A stretch of DNA of 42,665 nucleotides from Plantago elongata (lineage: Eukaryota > Streptophyta > Magnoliopsida > Lamiales > Plantaginaceae). Under the pieces are notes generated by a model. That model ran no database searches. It saw nothing but the letters and a program-made list of their open reading frames with translations, and was not told the DNA's origin. Position numbers and translations under genes: made by a program. Position 1 is the first letter of the stretch. Each line of letters opens with the position of its first letter. Of this stretch, positions 1 through 10,225 are shown in pieces. The stretch lies in the NCBI GenBank assembly GCA_036897095.1, contig JAYMSP010000737.1:1-42665 (forward strand), written 5' to 3'.

Positions 1-425
1 TATATATATATTTCTTTTTTTAAAATTAATATAAAATTAAAAGATAAACTTTGTAAAAGAACCGGGAGATAATGCATTCTAGAACCTTTGTTTCCATTTT
101 CCTAGGGGGGGACTTTTTTTAATAATAACATAACATGGGAGTCATGGGCCAAATGAAACAGTCTACTCCTAATAGAGGGTGGTAGGAGCTAGTATTAATA
201 AATATGCGACTTTGTGTATAGATATCTTTAAATACACATTTGACCTGTTATACCTACCCTCAAAATCTGTCAATTCATGGAAATGTATTCCTTTGCTAAC
301 TATCCGCAGTTGATTTTGCCCATACCACGTTCGTGCAGTTTGGCATTGGTTGATAATGGTACTTAAGAAAATGTGATGATATATCTTTGCATATTTGAAG
401 TTGGCTCAATACTTACGAACTTATA
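1..425. other. AT-rich intergenic sequence
   Basis: I see no supported gene here. The sequence starts in a TA dinucleotide run and is otherwise AT-rich and single-copy looking by eye. Confidence 0.5.
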
Positions 426-916
426 TGTAAAAAACAACTAGAGCCGACCAGATTGCAAAGAGCCCTTAATTACTGAGCCAACCTAGAACCACTGTATGTG
501 GCAGAGTTACACAAACTCCTTGTTGGTCGGACCGTCCCTACCCAAATAGGTCTGACCCCATTCAACTCATCAAAATGTAATAGTGTCATAGGTAGGCTGA
601 ATCGTAAAGCCGACTGCACGTGCATCTCCTCCCGGAGCTCCACGTGATCACGGTGCACCACTAATCTCTGATTTCACGTGTAAGCACGGGGTTCACTCGA
701 CCAGCCGGCGGTGACAATAAAAGATTGATCTTCCGAATATTCTACTATAAATACTCGGACATTTACTGTCATTTAAGTAAGTCAACTGTCATCAATATAG
801 CACTCTCTACTCTACTCGACTTATTCATATCCGACCATCACGCTAATTCGTGTTCTACCAGTTTGTCTTAAGCAAACCAGTTTTATAGGGATTAACCCAC
901 TATAATTCCCCCTACA
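426..916 (+). mobile_element. Possible solo LTR of a retrotransposon
   Basis: The segment begins TGTA and ends TACA. It contains a GC-richer upstream half with three CACGTG cores (about 617, 640 and 672), followed by a good TATA box (CTATAAATA at about 744) and then a C/T-rich leader. This U3-R-U5-like order is what an LTR shows. Against it, the five bases on each side (TTATA and TGTCA) do not match as a target duplication, and no primer binding site or gag-pol follows. It could instead be the promoter and leader of a lost gene. No protein evidence supports either reading. Confidence 0.35.
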
Positions 917-2762
917 TGTCACTCTTCCGAAGAGCATTGCTTTTACCATTATTATTAGTTTAAGGTAATCCTTCATAGCTTAAATATAGCCACTTTTATC
1001 CCACAACACGAACAGTACAATCTCAAACGTTTTCAAAACCATCATCTTGATCCAAAATTTTAAATTCCTACACTTTGATCCAACCCCTAAGCAGAAGTGA
1101 ATGCATGTACTACGGCAACATTACATTAGTGAAAGGCAAAAGAAAGTACATAATGAGAGTTAGACTGATTCATCTAAAAAAAAGAGAGAGTTAGATTGAT
1201 GCAACCGCAACTATAGCAACACCACTTTACATCTAAACTATTTTATATCATGAGAAAATATTATATACCATCCCGACTAGATTCTAGTGCCTTTTAGATG
1301 AACAATTATAGATTCAAACATCTCTTAACAATTACATCTAGATCTAAATGGTCAAATGAAATTTTATTTAGCCAAACACAATCCTTCACAAGTAGTTTGT
1401 AAATTTGACCCTAACTTATAATAAATTAAATATTTACCCCAAAATTAAATTTATATTTTATAATAATATATTGATCAAATTAATTAATGAAGTATGAAAA
1501 AAAAAATTTTGTTAGAAATTATAAGAAGAAATGATATGTAAACAACTTCAGGCTGGAGTTGTTAAACATCTCTAATTGGAGTTATATACAACTATGTCAA
1601 AAGTGTTTACAAAGCTCTAATGGAACTTATTTTTCGTCCCGTAATTGTTTTTTCTGTCTCTCTTTTTTTTTTTCTAATAACTTTTCAATTTCTTTCAATT
1701 TTGGCTTAAAAATTATTTATGATTTTGTAATTAAGTCCAGAAATTACTTCAAAAAATTAAAATTTTATTATAAAATGTATAATTATGTTATTGAAATTAA
1801 AAAACACCTAAAAGTTTTTAATCTATCATATAAAAAAATATTAGAAGATAATTATTTTAATTGAATTAGGAATAAATAAGAGATATCATTTCAATTGACA
1901 AAATAAGATTATGATTGACATAATCTAATTGTCAATCATAAAAGAAGTACTATATTAAATTCACTCTAAAATTATTGTCCTTCAACTTGAGTGTCTTTCC
2001 AAACAGGCCGTTAATTGGCTTAAATGTGTATGTCATATTAAGCATTTGTCAGATTAAGACGAAGTCTGGAGAAAGAGTCTGAAAATTAAGGTCGGCAGCC
2101 GTTCGGCATTTCTCAAAATTTCCGACAGGCGATGACCAATTATTTCCGGCCGCAGCTACTCGGCCGTATGAACAGCTTAATTTAAATATTATAACAACTC
2201 ACATTATTATGACAGTATTATTTGTAACCATACTATCAAGTCAAAAAATTTAGGTCAACATAATTAATCATTAGTGGGGACTTTATTATTTATCTAGTTG
2301 GTACGATAGTATTTAATTTCATTTAAAAAGTCTTAACAAAATATATCTTAAAATCATCTATAAGCTGATACTTTTAAAATGACCCTAAGCGTTATGAACT
2401 GGACCCTACTTTGTTCTTTTCATACTTAAAAGTCAAAACTTTAATTTTAATGGACGTCATTGGGTAATTCAGAACATGTTTAGGCGGACCCGGATCCAAA
2501 TGTATAGTAAGGATTACTGAATTAGGTACGTCATATGAACCAGTACAAAAGGTATGGATCTAGAGTAGATCCATAATTATATAAATTGGTATGGGTAGGT
2601 TTTGGATCTGATCATTGAGAAGAACAGCATGAATTTAAATCGTAAAGTGGCCAATTTGCAAATTTGAGTTCCTTACATGTTTTTCAATGGTAAATTCCTT
2701 ACATGTCGAAATTATATAAGTCTGGTTTTGTGGGGGGTATAGATAGTTTTTTTTTCTTTCCT
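917..2762. other. AT-rich intergenic sequence without recognisable genes
   Basis: Only short chance reading frames occur; the 101-codon frame at 1559-1864 is AT-driven low-complexity sequence. A GC-richer patch around 2085-2165 has no reading frame I recognise. Nothing here can be called a gene. Confidence 0.5.
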
Positions 2763-4076
2763 TTAAACAGTATGGAGTATAACTACGTATAGGATATTGA
2801 TGTAAGTCGATGATGATTTCTCGCTTAGCCGAATCATAATTCCGTATTTCTTGAAGTTAGTTTGCTCAGGGTTGCTCGAAGCTAGTGTTTTCACGTCCTC
2901 ATACTTCCTTTCGGCCTTCTGTCGAATTGCTTCAATCCTCTCTCGCTCAACCTGAAGCCTCTCTCGCTCAAACTGCCTCATTTCTTCCATCCTTAGTCGT
3001 TCCATCTCAAGCCTCTTCTCCTCAATTGTGTTCATTCCTTGGAATGACTGAGACAAAATTTTCATGGCGGAACCTCCACTAGTCCCTTATTGATTTTGAA
3101 AGGCCTTCACTTTATCACGACCCATAGGCCTATTCGATATAATTTCACTTACATCATCACTCTGCTCGAACCCCCTTTTAGTACCACTCCAACACCACTT
3201 TCCTCAACATCAATAGGTTCGTCTTCACCTCCAAAACCCGGTTGCACTCTGTAAGTTGGCGCGCTAGTGAAGCTTGAAAATTTCATTTGAGATTGTCATT
3301 GTGGATAGTCTCTCATCTCGTGCCAACAATGTTCAAGATTGAACTTGTTATTGTGCCTCTGTTTGTATAGTTTTTTTGCCAGACGGATAACATCATCCTC
3401 ATTTTGACCACTTATACCACCAGTTTCACGATTTGCATATAGGCTGAGACAAAGTGGTTGACCTCTTCCTTCATCCGAGTCCATCTCCCACGTAGTGAAT
3501 TAGCAGTTCAGACGCGGAGGCCGATTAGTGGATGGCCATCTTAAAGGTTTTGATCCCAAATCTTCTTGACATCAGTGAACATGTTGGTATACGTCCGGTT
3601 AGTGGATTTGATCGGATCCTCGCTCAAACTCATGAAGATTTTTATGAGAGCTCTATCCTCATCTTCAGAGAATGTAAGATGCTTCGTCGGCTTTGCATTT
3701 GGATCCTCGGCTGCTTCCTCTGCCACATCGGACGTGCCCACTTTCTTCTTTGCTCTCTTCTTGCCCTTTCCTTTGCTTGCCGCCGGTGGTGGTGGTGGTG
3801 AAGCTTGAGAGTCTCTGGAACGGATTCTGGAATGTGTTGGGACATATCAACGAACATAGAACAGTCCGGGGGAAATGGATTGTAGGCTCCGGTAGTATCG
3901 TAAGTTGGTGTTTCGTGGAGTGGTGGGTAGTATTGGTTTAAAAAGGCCGGTATTCGAACCGACATACCATTCATCATTAAGTATTGGTATGTCGGATGAT
4001 CTTGGTAATTCGGTGGAGTGTAGGATTGCGGAGTGTTTGGGGTGGTGTTCGAATGTTAGGAGTTGGAAGTGGACAT
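2763..4076 (-). pseudogene. Broken Myb-like / NAM-associated C-terminal domain gene (transposon-associated family)
   Basis: Conceptual translation on the minus strand gives consecutive pieces of the plant family often misnamed 'glutathione S-transferase T3-like', which has a Myb/trihelix-like N-terminal half and a NAM-associated C-terminal domain. It is related to PIF/Harbinger ORF1 proteins. From the 5' end I see an ATG at 4076 with an early in-frame stop after six codons, a Pro/Tyr/Asn-rich leader (about 4060-3830), and a frame change near a histidine/proline codon run at about 3790-3810. Next comes a Lys-rich basic stretch and the helix with FSEDEDRALIKIF (about 3670), a stop, a segment with the EHCWHEMRD-type motif (about 3310), more stops, and finally a charged Glu/Arg/Met coiled coil (2870-3050). 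Several stops and frame changes rule out a normal product. A cis-spliced gene with unusual introns is possible but unlikely. Confidence 0.7.
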
Positions 4077-4635
4077 TTTAGTGTTTTGAGTTTAAGAAGT
4101 AGATGAGAGAAGGAGAAAATGAAGTGTGAAAAAATGTTGAGAATTATGGTTGTATTTATAGAGTTCGAAAATATATAGTCGTTGAAGATATATTATTTAT
4201 TTATTTATTTTGATTTTAAGAAATAATTAAAAAAATAAAAAAATTAATCATATGGTCGTTGATTCCCCAAGCAGGCGAAGGGGATCGGCCGACCATTAGG
4301 CACGACCAATCCAAACAACCACTCCTAATAACATCCCATAAGGCCTAAAGTGTTTCATTCTGATTTTGCATATTTCGTTGAAGCATGAATACGGACTCCC
4401 CAATTATATACTTGTACGGAATCTCAACTCTCTAGCCTTAAAGCTTTAATTACTTTTTTTTGATTCATAAGCTTAATTTTTAAGGACTGATTGGTATAAA
4501 ATTGAAGTGGCCTTTTTCCATTGAAATTGAATATTTTTATAAAATTTTCTATTGATGCATAATTTAAGGTCGTTCACCTCACAATTAATTGAATACTTTT
4601 TCAATAATATATTGTTTTAACTAATGCAATATGTA
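4077..4635. other. AT-rich intergenic sequence
   Basis: No gene is visible. There is a TTTA tetranucleotide run near 4195-4210 and a GC-richer block at 4250-4330. I cannot assign either to a known element. Confidence 0.45.
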
Positions 4636-4651
4636 CAAAGTCAGATTTCAA

Positions 4652-4883
4652 AGATAGAATAAATAATGTTTATAAAAAATTTCTTTGCCAAAGCGTTTGC
4701 AGCCGAGTGGCAAGCTGAGACATCCGTAAGCATGAGGTCACGGGTTCAATTTCCCGAAATGGATGATTATATTCTCTGAATAGAGATTGGTAGTAATTTA
4801 CATCTAGAATTGACTGATAAATTCGTCTTGTTCAATAATTGTAATTGTAATGCTATATTTCATATTAATTAATAAAAAAAATT
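4652..4883 (+). mobile_element. tRNA-derived SINE with 16-bp target site duplication
   Basis: The body holds RNA polymerase III internal promoter boxes: a box A-like GCCGAGTGGC at about 4702 and a box B-like GGGTTCAATTTCC at 4742-4754, spaced as in a tRNA(Leu/Ser)-type head. A unique AT-rich body and an A-rich tail (AATAAAAAAAATT, about 4871) follow. It is bracketed by CAAAGTCAGATTTCAA (4636-4651) and CAAAGTCAGACTTCAA (4884-4899), which match at 15 of 16 bases and read as the target site duplication. About 50 bases lie between the left duplication and box A, more than usual for a SINE, so the exact 5' end is uncertain. The copy sits just upstream of the TATA box of the EG45-like gene. Confidence 0.7.
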
Positions 4884-4904
4884 CAAAGTCAGACTTCAAC
4901 CACA

Positions 4905-4910
4905 TATAAA
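4905..4910 (+). promoter_or_regulatory. TATA box of the EG45-like gene
   Basis: TATAAA lies 113 bases upstream of the ATG at 5023, followed by a CT/CAT-rich leader typical of a plant 5' UTR. It is only six bases past the right-hand SINE target duplication. Confidence 0.6.
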
Positions 4911-5022
4911 ACCCCTCTCATGCATTGCAATTCATCATTACTTCATCATTCATACATTATGATTAATCTTCTTCTTGATTCAATAAAAATTTTCTACATG
5001 TGACTTGTTGCCATTTTATAGC

Positions 5023-6083
5023 ATGCCAAGGTTCGAAATTCTCCTCTTATGCTTCTCTCTCCTCCTCGGACTCGCCCAAGCCGATATAGGCACCGCAGCT
5101 CAGTACCTACCTCCATACGTTCGTAAGTACTCAACTATTCAAATTGCATCAAGCATCTGTCTCTTATTACACAATGTGTTGACTTGTACATCTACACAGC
5201 TACCGCGTGTTACGGTAGCGACTGGTCCCAGTTTCCAACCGGCAACCTCTTTGCAGCAGCCGGGGAGGGCTTATGGGACAATGGGGCAGCCTGCGGACGC
5301 CAGTACTTGGTACGCTGTATAAGCGGGCCCACAGTGGGATCATGTAACCAGCCGAGCCAGACAATTCAAGTGAGAATCGTTGACCGGGCACAAACATCAG
5401 TTTCGAAACCAAGCCGAGTGGATACTAGCCTTGTTCTGTCCAATTCAGCTTATCAGACCATTGGAGCAGCTTCATCTGCGTTCTTGAACATAGAGTTTCA
5501 ACAGTAAGTTCACTTTGTAGTACTTGTCAAATTCAATTTGCTTTCGTTGAACCGGTCTAGCTAACAAAAATTGAATGAATATGTAGTTGCAACTATATGT
5601 CATTTCGGCCGACTTTTCTTGTGTCCTTTTGCATAAGAGAATTTCGAGAAATGTAATTAAGTAGGACTAAAAGTTTTTTGTTTTTGGAATTATCAGATGA
5701 CCTGCAACTAGTTATATAAGTATACGTGTGGTTTAACGTCTCATTGACTCAAGATTAATTTAGGATTTTGAGCAATAGAACCGTTCATATCTGATAGCTC
5801 ATTTTCAATATATAATATCTGTCTAAATGACGATATACATGTGAAGCCTATATTGGAATTATTACTCCATCACATGGTACAATCCCACTTTATCTGCATT
5901 AATATTATGTGCCCAAATTAAACGCGACATTTGATAAGGACGAGAAATTACTAATATCCTGTTAATATATATATGGAGCCTAGCCCGACATATCATGTGG
6001 AGTATACTAACTTTATGAATCTAAATAAGTACTTTAATTATCCTTGATAGTAACATGTTATGTGTTCTGTGTGCAGGGTTTGA
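5023..6083 (+). CDS. EG45-like domain-containing secreted protein (plant natriuretic peptide type)
   Basis: This family consists of small apoplastic proteins with an expansin-like double-psi beta-barrel domain; relatives include plant natriuretic peptides and blight-associated protein p12. I read exon 1 as 5023-5122, exon 2 as 5200-5503 and a tiny exon 3 as 6077-6083. The exons join in frame (33 codons + 1 nt, then 304 nt, then 7 nt) to give about 136 residues, a normal length. Residues 1-20 form a signal peptide (MPRFEILLLCFSLLLGLAQA). The mature chain starts DIGTAAQY and shows PTACYG, FAAAGEGLWDNGAACG, QYLVRCIS and VRIVDRAQTSV, with cysteines at about 37, 65, 73 and 82. The last intron has GTAAGT at 5504 and GTGTGCAG ending at 6076, so the protein ends FQQV. 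If that intron is retained, translation stops at 5507 and ends FQQ. The start is the only ATG upstream of the signal peptide in frame. Confidence 0.85.
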
Positions 6084-7329
6084 AACTGGACGGTAAACCC
6101 GGAAATTCTATGGGGCAAGCTGATGTTTTAGAAAAGGTTTGGATAAGTTTCATTGATCGATCATGGGTTGTGTTTGTATATACTTCAAAGTTCAAATTAT
6201 ATTTCTCGCCACCTATATATATGCTTAATTAAGTTATTACTATTCCATTCTCTAAGTATAAGTCTACTGAGACACTGCGTTTATAAAGACAGCCAAAAAC
6301 GAATTAACATTAAAGTGAGTTACTCGAATTAATTTTATTATCCGAACAACAAAATTAAAGATCTTTATCGGAGCTCGGTCACCGGAACTTTTCTTCCTCG
6401 TCGATTGGTGCTCCGTCCGATGGACAACTCCGATATGGAGATGTGCAACTCAAGTTGGAGCCTCCAACTTGGAGATGCACTGAGTCGACGAGAGCTGCAA
6501 CTCCAATATAAAGCAGGGGACAACTCTAGATCGGAGTTGTTACAAGCTCTGAGATATGAGCCTGAAGCTCCGGTGTCCAAGTTTTCAGGCTGTCGAGGTG
6601 ACTGCCAAACGGATTCTCTCACAATCTCGACTGTTAGGATAATGCCTGGCAGCTTAGGCGCCAAGCCGCCAAGCCATTTTTCATTGTTTTCTTTAAAAAA
6701 TATTTTTAGCTTCTTTTTATGTATTTACACATACTAATATAATTAATATAATTGTGCTATTAATTTTTTTAATATAATTAATAAATTGTGCTATCAATAT
6801 TACAATAGCCATGTTTTATAAATTAATATTTTATATTATTTTTATGTATATTTTATATCACCAATATTTTCAGTAAAATATATAATGCTTTTTAATATAA
6901 TTGTAATATTTTATTTTCTTTTAAAGTTATGATAAATTTAACTCAAATGAATGACCTATTAATTTAAGAGAACCAACTAAACTATTCTATTTTGTTTTCA
7001 ATGTAATTGTAATGTTTTTGCATGTAGTAAGAAACATCCTTTTTTAATATCTGTATCAAGAGTTTAAGACCGCCATTATTTCTTTGTTAAGACGTGCGTC
7101 CTCGAATATAATTGGCCATATTAATTTGTTTGATATGCTCAAGAAATTGTGTGTACACGCGGGTTATGGGTCCGTCTCATAATTCCTTAAATTTCTGGAA
7201 AATAGAAGTCTCGAAGTCAACGAGCATTGAGAAGACCCATCCTGTTAGGCCATGGATAATGCCTTTCTAGTCCCACCAAATGCAGGCTATGTCCAAATCA
7301 TATAACATGCACTATATATCTAGATCTGG
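6084..7329. other. Intergenic, with a GC-richer block
   Basis: This presumably includes the 3' UTR of the EG45-like gene. At about 6361-6664 there is a GC-richer block built around recurring GGAG / CAACTCC words, with open frames of about 100 codons on both strands. Neither frame resembles a known protein, so I treat it as repeat or transposon debris. The remainder is AT-rich. Confidence 0.4.
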
Positions 7330-7780
7330 CAAACGAATTATTCGGATCAGATCATTCTAGTATGCATTTCCTTTTGAGTCAATACGGGTTGGGTCGGGCC
7401 CAGGTGATACTCAGGTTCAGAAGATGGTCGTGTTTGGGTCGCTTCGGGTCAAATTTACATTCGGATCACTTCGGGTTTGAGTTATTTCTGATTAAAAAAT
7501 TTGATTGTTTCGGTTTGGATATTTTCGAATTCGGGTGTTATTCAGGTTTGGGTCCTTTCGGATTAAAAAAAAGTTCGGATGGTTTCGGGACGAATATTTT
7601 TGAATTTGGATCGTTTCAAACTAAAATATTTCGAATTGTTTTGAGTAGAATATTTTCAGGTTTGGATGTTATTCGGAATTTAGTCATTAAATCAGAATAA
7701 TTTGGATTCTTTCGATCGAATATTATTAGGTTCGTATGTTATTTGGATTTGACCTTTAAATTAAAATAATTTGAATTCTT
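7330..7780. repeat. Degenerate tandem repeats rich in TTCGGGT / TTTCGRRT words
   Basis: Words such as TTCGGGTC, TTTCGGRTT, GTTATTCGG and ATATTTTCGAATT recur at irregular but roughly 80-90-base intervals. The first part (to about 7470) is GGGTC-type and resembles the array at 9864-10225. The 112-codon frame at 7362-7700 translates the repeat (Phe/Gly-rich) and is not a gene. Confidence 0.5.
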
Positions 7781-7883
7781 TCGTGTTTACTTGAAAATGG
7801 GTGTTATTCTGATCCAGACGATTTTAGATTATAAATCTTCAGGAAAATATACCAATTTATTTGTAGTACTTTTCATTTTAACA

Positions 7884-9216
7884 AGAGAAATTTTTTGTTT
7901 GCACCAGAACCTTTTAGCTCACTTTGAAATCACACACAATAACTTTTTTTTTCTTTCATCCGACACTAAAACTTTTCAATTTTTTTGACGCTACACCAAA
8001 AATTTAACGGCGTTAGGCGTCCAATTAGTTGTCCGTTAAACCTTTAAAAAAATTCAATTTTACACCAAAACATTGAAAAAAATCACTATTACACCAAAAC
8101 CATTTATTCTTTCACTCACTTAATCATTCACTTGAAATTGACCTCAAAAATTAAAAAAATTGTAATAGAAAATATTTCTCATTATTTTTAATCATATCCT
8201 TCTAGATTTTAGAGGGATAAAGGGAGTATATACTTTCAATTGAACGTGAATATCCGATAAGTTAACAGAAAGGAGGAAGTCGGCCTCAAAAGAATGAACA
8301 TAGAATGACTCATGAAACGAGCTTTTGAAGGGAAATGAATTTCCTGTCATTTTGTCTGCTTTAGTTATAGGATAAAATGGTAAAGTTTATAAAAATCCAT
8401 GAGATCAACAAATGACCAAAAGGAAACATGATGAAAAAGATGCAAGGATAATAAAGCTAGTAGGTGTATGCATGCTCTTTAGAATTGTCTGTTCAATTGT
8501 GGACTGGAGCATTGTAAACTTGAACAATAACCAAACCGTGTTAGTATGAAAGAGTCATCACTCATCACCATTCCAATCAAAATTACTCCCACCGCCAAAC
8601 ACAAATGTCGCATATGCTTTTTGACAAAAAGTAAAACATACGACCTTGCTTCATGTCATGGAAAGTCGACGATCCATGTTCGGGTTTAAGATATTGCTTG
8701 TCTTCACTTACGTACATACAAACAATTTACCGCAGACACAATACAGCTGAACTAAAATAGTGCAAGTGAAGGCAGACTATTCGGTGAGACAACTTGAACA
8801 ACATCCTAAACCAAGACAAAAAATAGGTGGTTGTAAAAATATTGTAGCATGATTAGCATAGATACATGTATACTCCCCGCACGCAGAATTTTACACACAG
8901 AAACTTGCACAGAACATGATAAGCATCTTTAGCATACATAGATATATACTCCTCCATACGTAGAACATCACACGAAAAATTAAGTGAGTAAAAGAATGAA
9001 TGGTTTTGATGTAATAGTGTTTTTTTAAAGGTTTTGGTGTAATAGTGAATTTTTAAAAAGGTTTAACAGTCAACTAATTGGACGACTAACGCTGTCAAAT
9101 TTTTGGTGTAACGTCAAAAAGTTTGAAAGGTTTTAGGGTCAGATGAAAGAAAAAAAAGGTTAAGGTGTGATTTCAAAATGAGCCAAAAGGTTCTGGTGTA
9201 AACAAAAAATTTCTCT
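7884..9216. mobile_element. Non-autonomous element with long (~240 bp) terminal inverted repeats
   Basis: The left arm (7884 to about 8120) starts AGAGAAATTTTTTGTTT and carries CACCAGAACCTTTT, GACGCTACACCAAAAATTT and TACACCAAAACCATT. The right arm (about 8975-9216) is its reverse complement with scattered mismatches: AATGGTTTTG, AAATTTTTGGTGTAACGTC, AAAAGGTTCTGGTGTAAAC, AAATTTCTCT. The interior (about 8120-8975) has no coding frame. Long inverted arms without a transposase suggest a Mutator-like or foldback non-autonomous element. I could not find a convincing target duplication, so the superfamily is open. Confidence 0.65.
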
Positions 9217-9863
9217 TTTAATAATCGTGTTTCTTCTTATATTGTATTCTTGTATATATTAGACATGTTAATGAATATAATGTATTCTGCAAGTGAATTA
9301 TTCAATGGTTTATGAGGAGTTTGAGGTCATATTTAAACAATTGATAGATGATATACAATTGAATTATACTTTTAAATAGAGAACGCATACTAATATGATT
9401 TAACTGCTTGATGAACTTATTGCAATTCAATCACACTCACATTTAATTTTAATTTTTTTAAGTAGCGTACTATAAGGTATACAAGTTTGTTGGATAAACT
9501 TTAAAAGTCATCCATTTTTACAGATTGAAAAACTTAAGTGAAAATCAAGGGAAAAATATATTATTAGTATGTTGCGATCATTCTAGTTTTATAATGGAAG
9601 CATTCAAGATTAATGTATATGGAATCGTCTTATCGAGACGAATTCAAAAATATGTGCAGAATATTTTTTTAATTCTTGTAGATAAAATTATATGAAATTT
9701 AAAAAGAGATACTTCATGTCCAACCAATTTTCTTATAGTACAATCACAAGTCTAGTTATGTACAATAACTTTAGTATCTTCCCTTTATATCAACAAGTTA
9801 CAAGAGGTAAAATGGTGCCCTCTAGTAATGGAATGCATGTTATACTTGTAATTACGCGTCAAA
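9217..9863. other. AT-rich intergenic sequence
   Basis: No gene, RNA or repeat structure that I can support. Confidence 0.4.
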
Positions 9864-10225
9864 TCTAATTCGGGTCATTTTGGATCGGATGTGTATTGGT
9901 CGGATGGTTCGTGTCAATTCTAATTCGGGTCAGATGATTTTGGGACAATTCTAATTCGGGTCAGATGAATGTGGGTCGGGTGATTTTGGGGCAATTCTAA
10001 TTCGGGTCATTTCGGACCGCATGATTTGGGTCAATTCGGATTCGGTTCATTTCGGGTCGGGCCGTTTCAGGTCAATTCTAAACTTAGGTCATTTCGGGTC
10101 GGGTGATTTCAGTCAATTCTAATTTGGGTCATTTCGAATCGGGTCTATTCAGATCATTCTAATCGGGCCGCTTTAGCTCGGCCATTTCGGATACACCGGG
10201 TCAATTCGTGTTTTGGGTTATTTTT
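9864..10225. repeat. Degenerate minisatellite, ~40-bp unit (TCGGGTCATTTCGGGTCGGG type)
   Basis: About eight units each combine TCGGGTCA, a GGGTCGGG or GGATCGGA variant, TGATTT and CAATTCTAAT. The unit length drifts around 30-45 bases. Looser copies run on to about 10390. No coding potential. Confidence 0.65.

Noticed and set aside
4689..4760. A tRNA gene
   Set aside because: A- and B-box-like sequences are present, but the acceptor and anticodon stems do not pair and the segment has SINE tail and target duplication.
6365..6737. ~100-codon frames on both strands in the GC-richer block
   Set aside because: No similarity recognised, and both strands are open because of repeated GGAG/CAACTCC words; treated as repeat debris.
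7362..7700. 112-codon Phe/Gly-rich frame
   Set aside because: Translation of the degenerate TTCGGGT repeat; composition explains the open frame.
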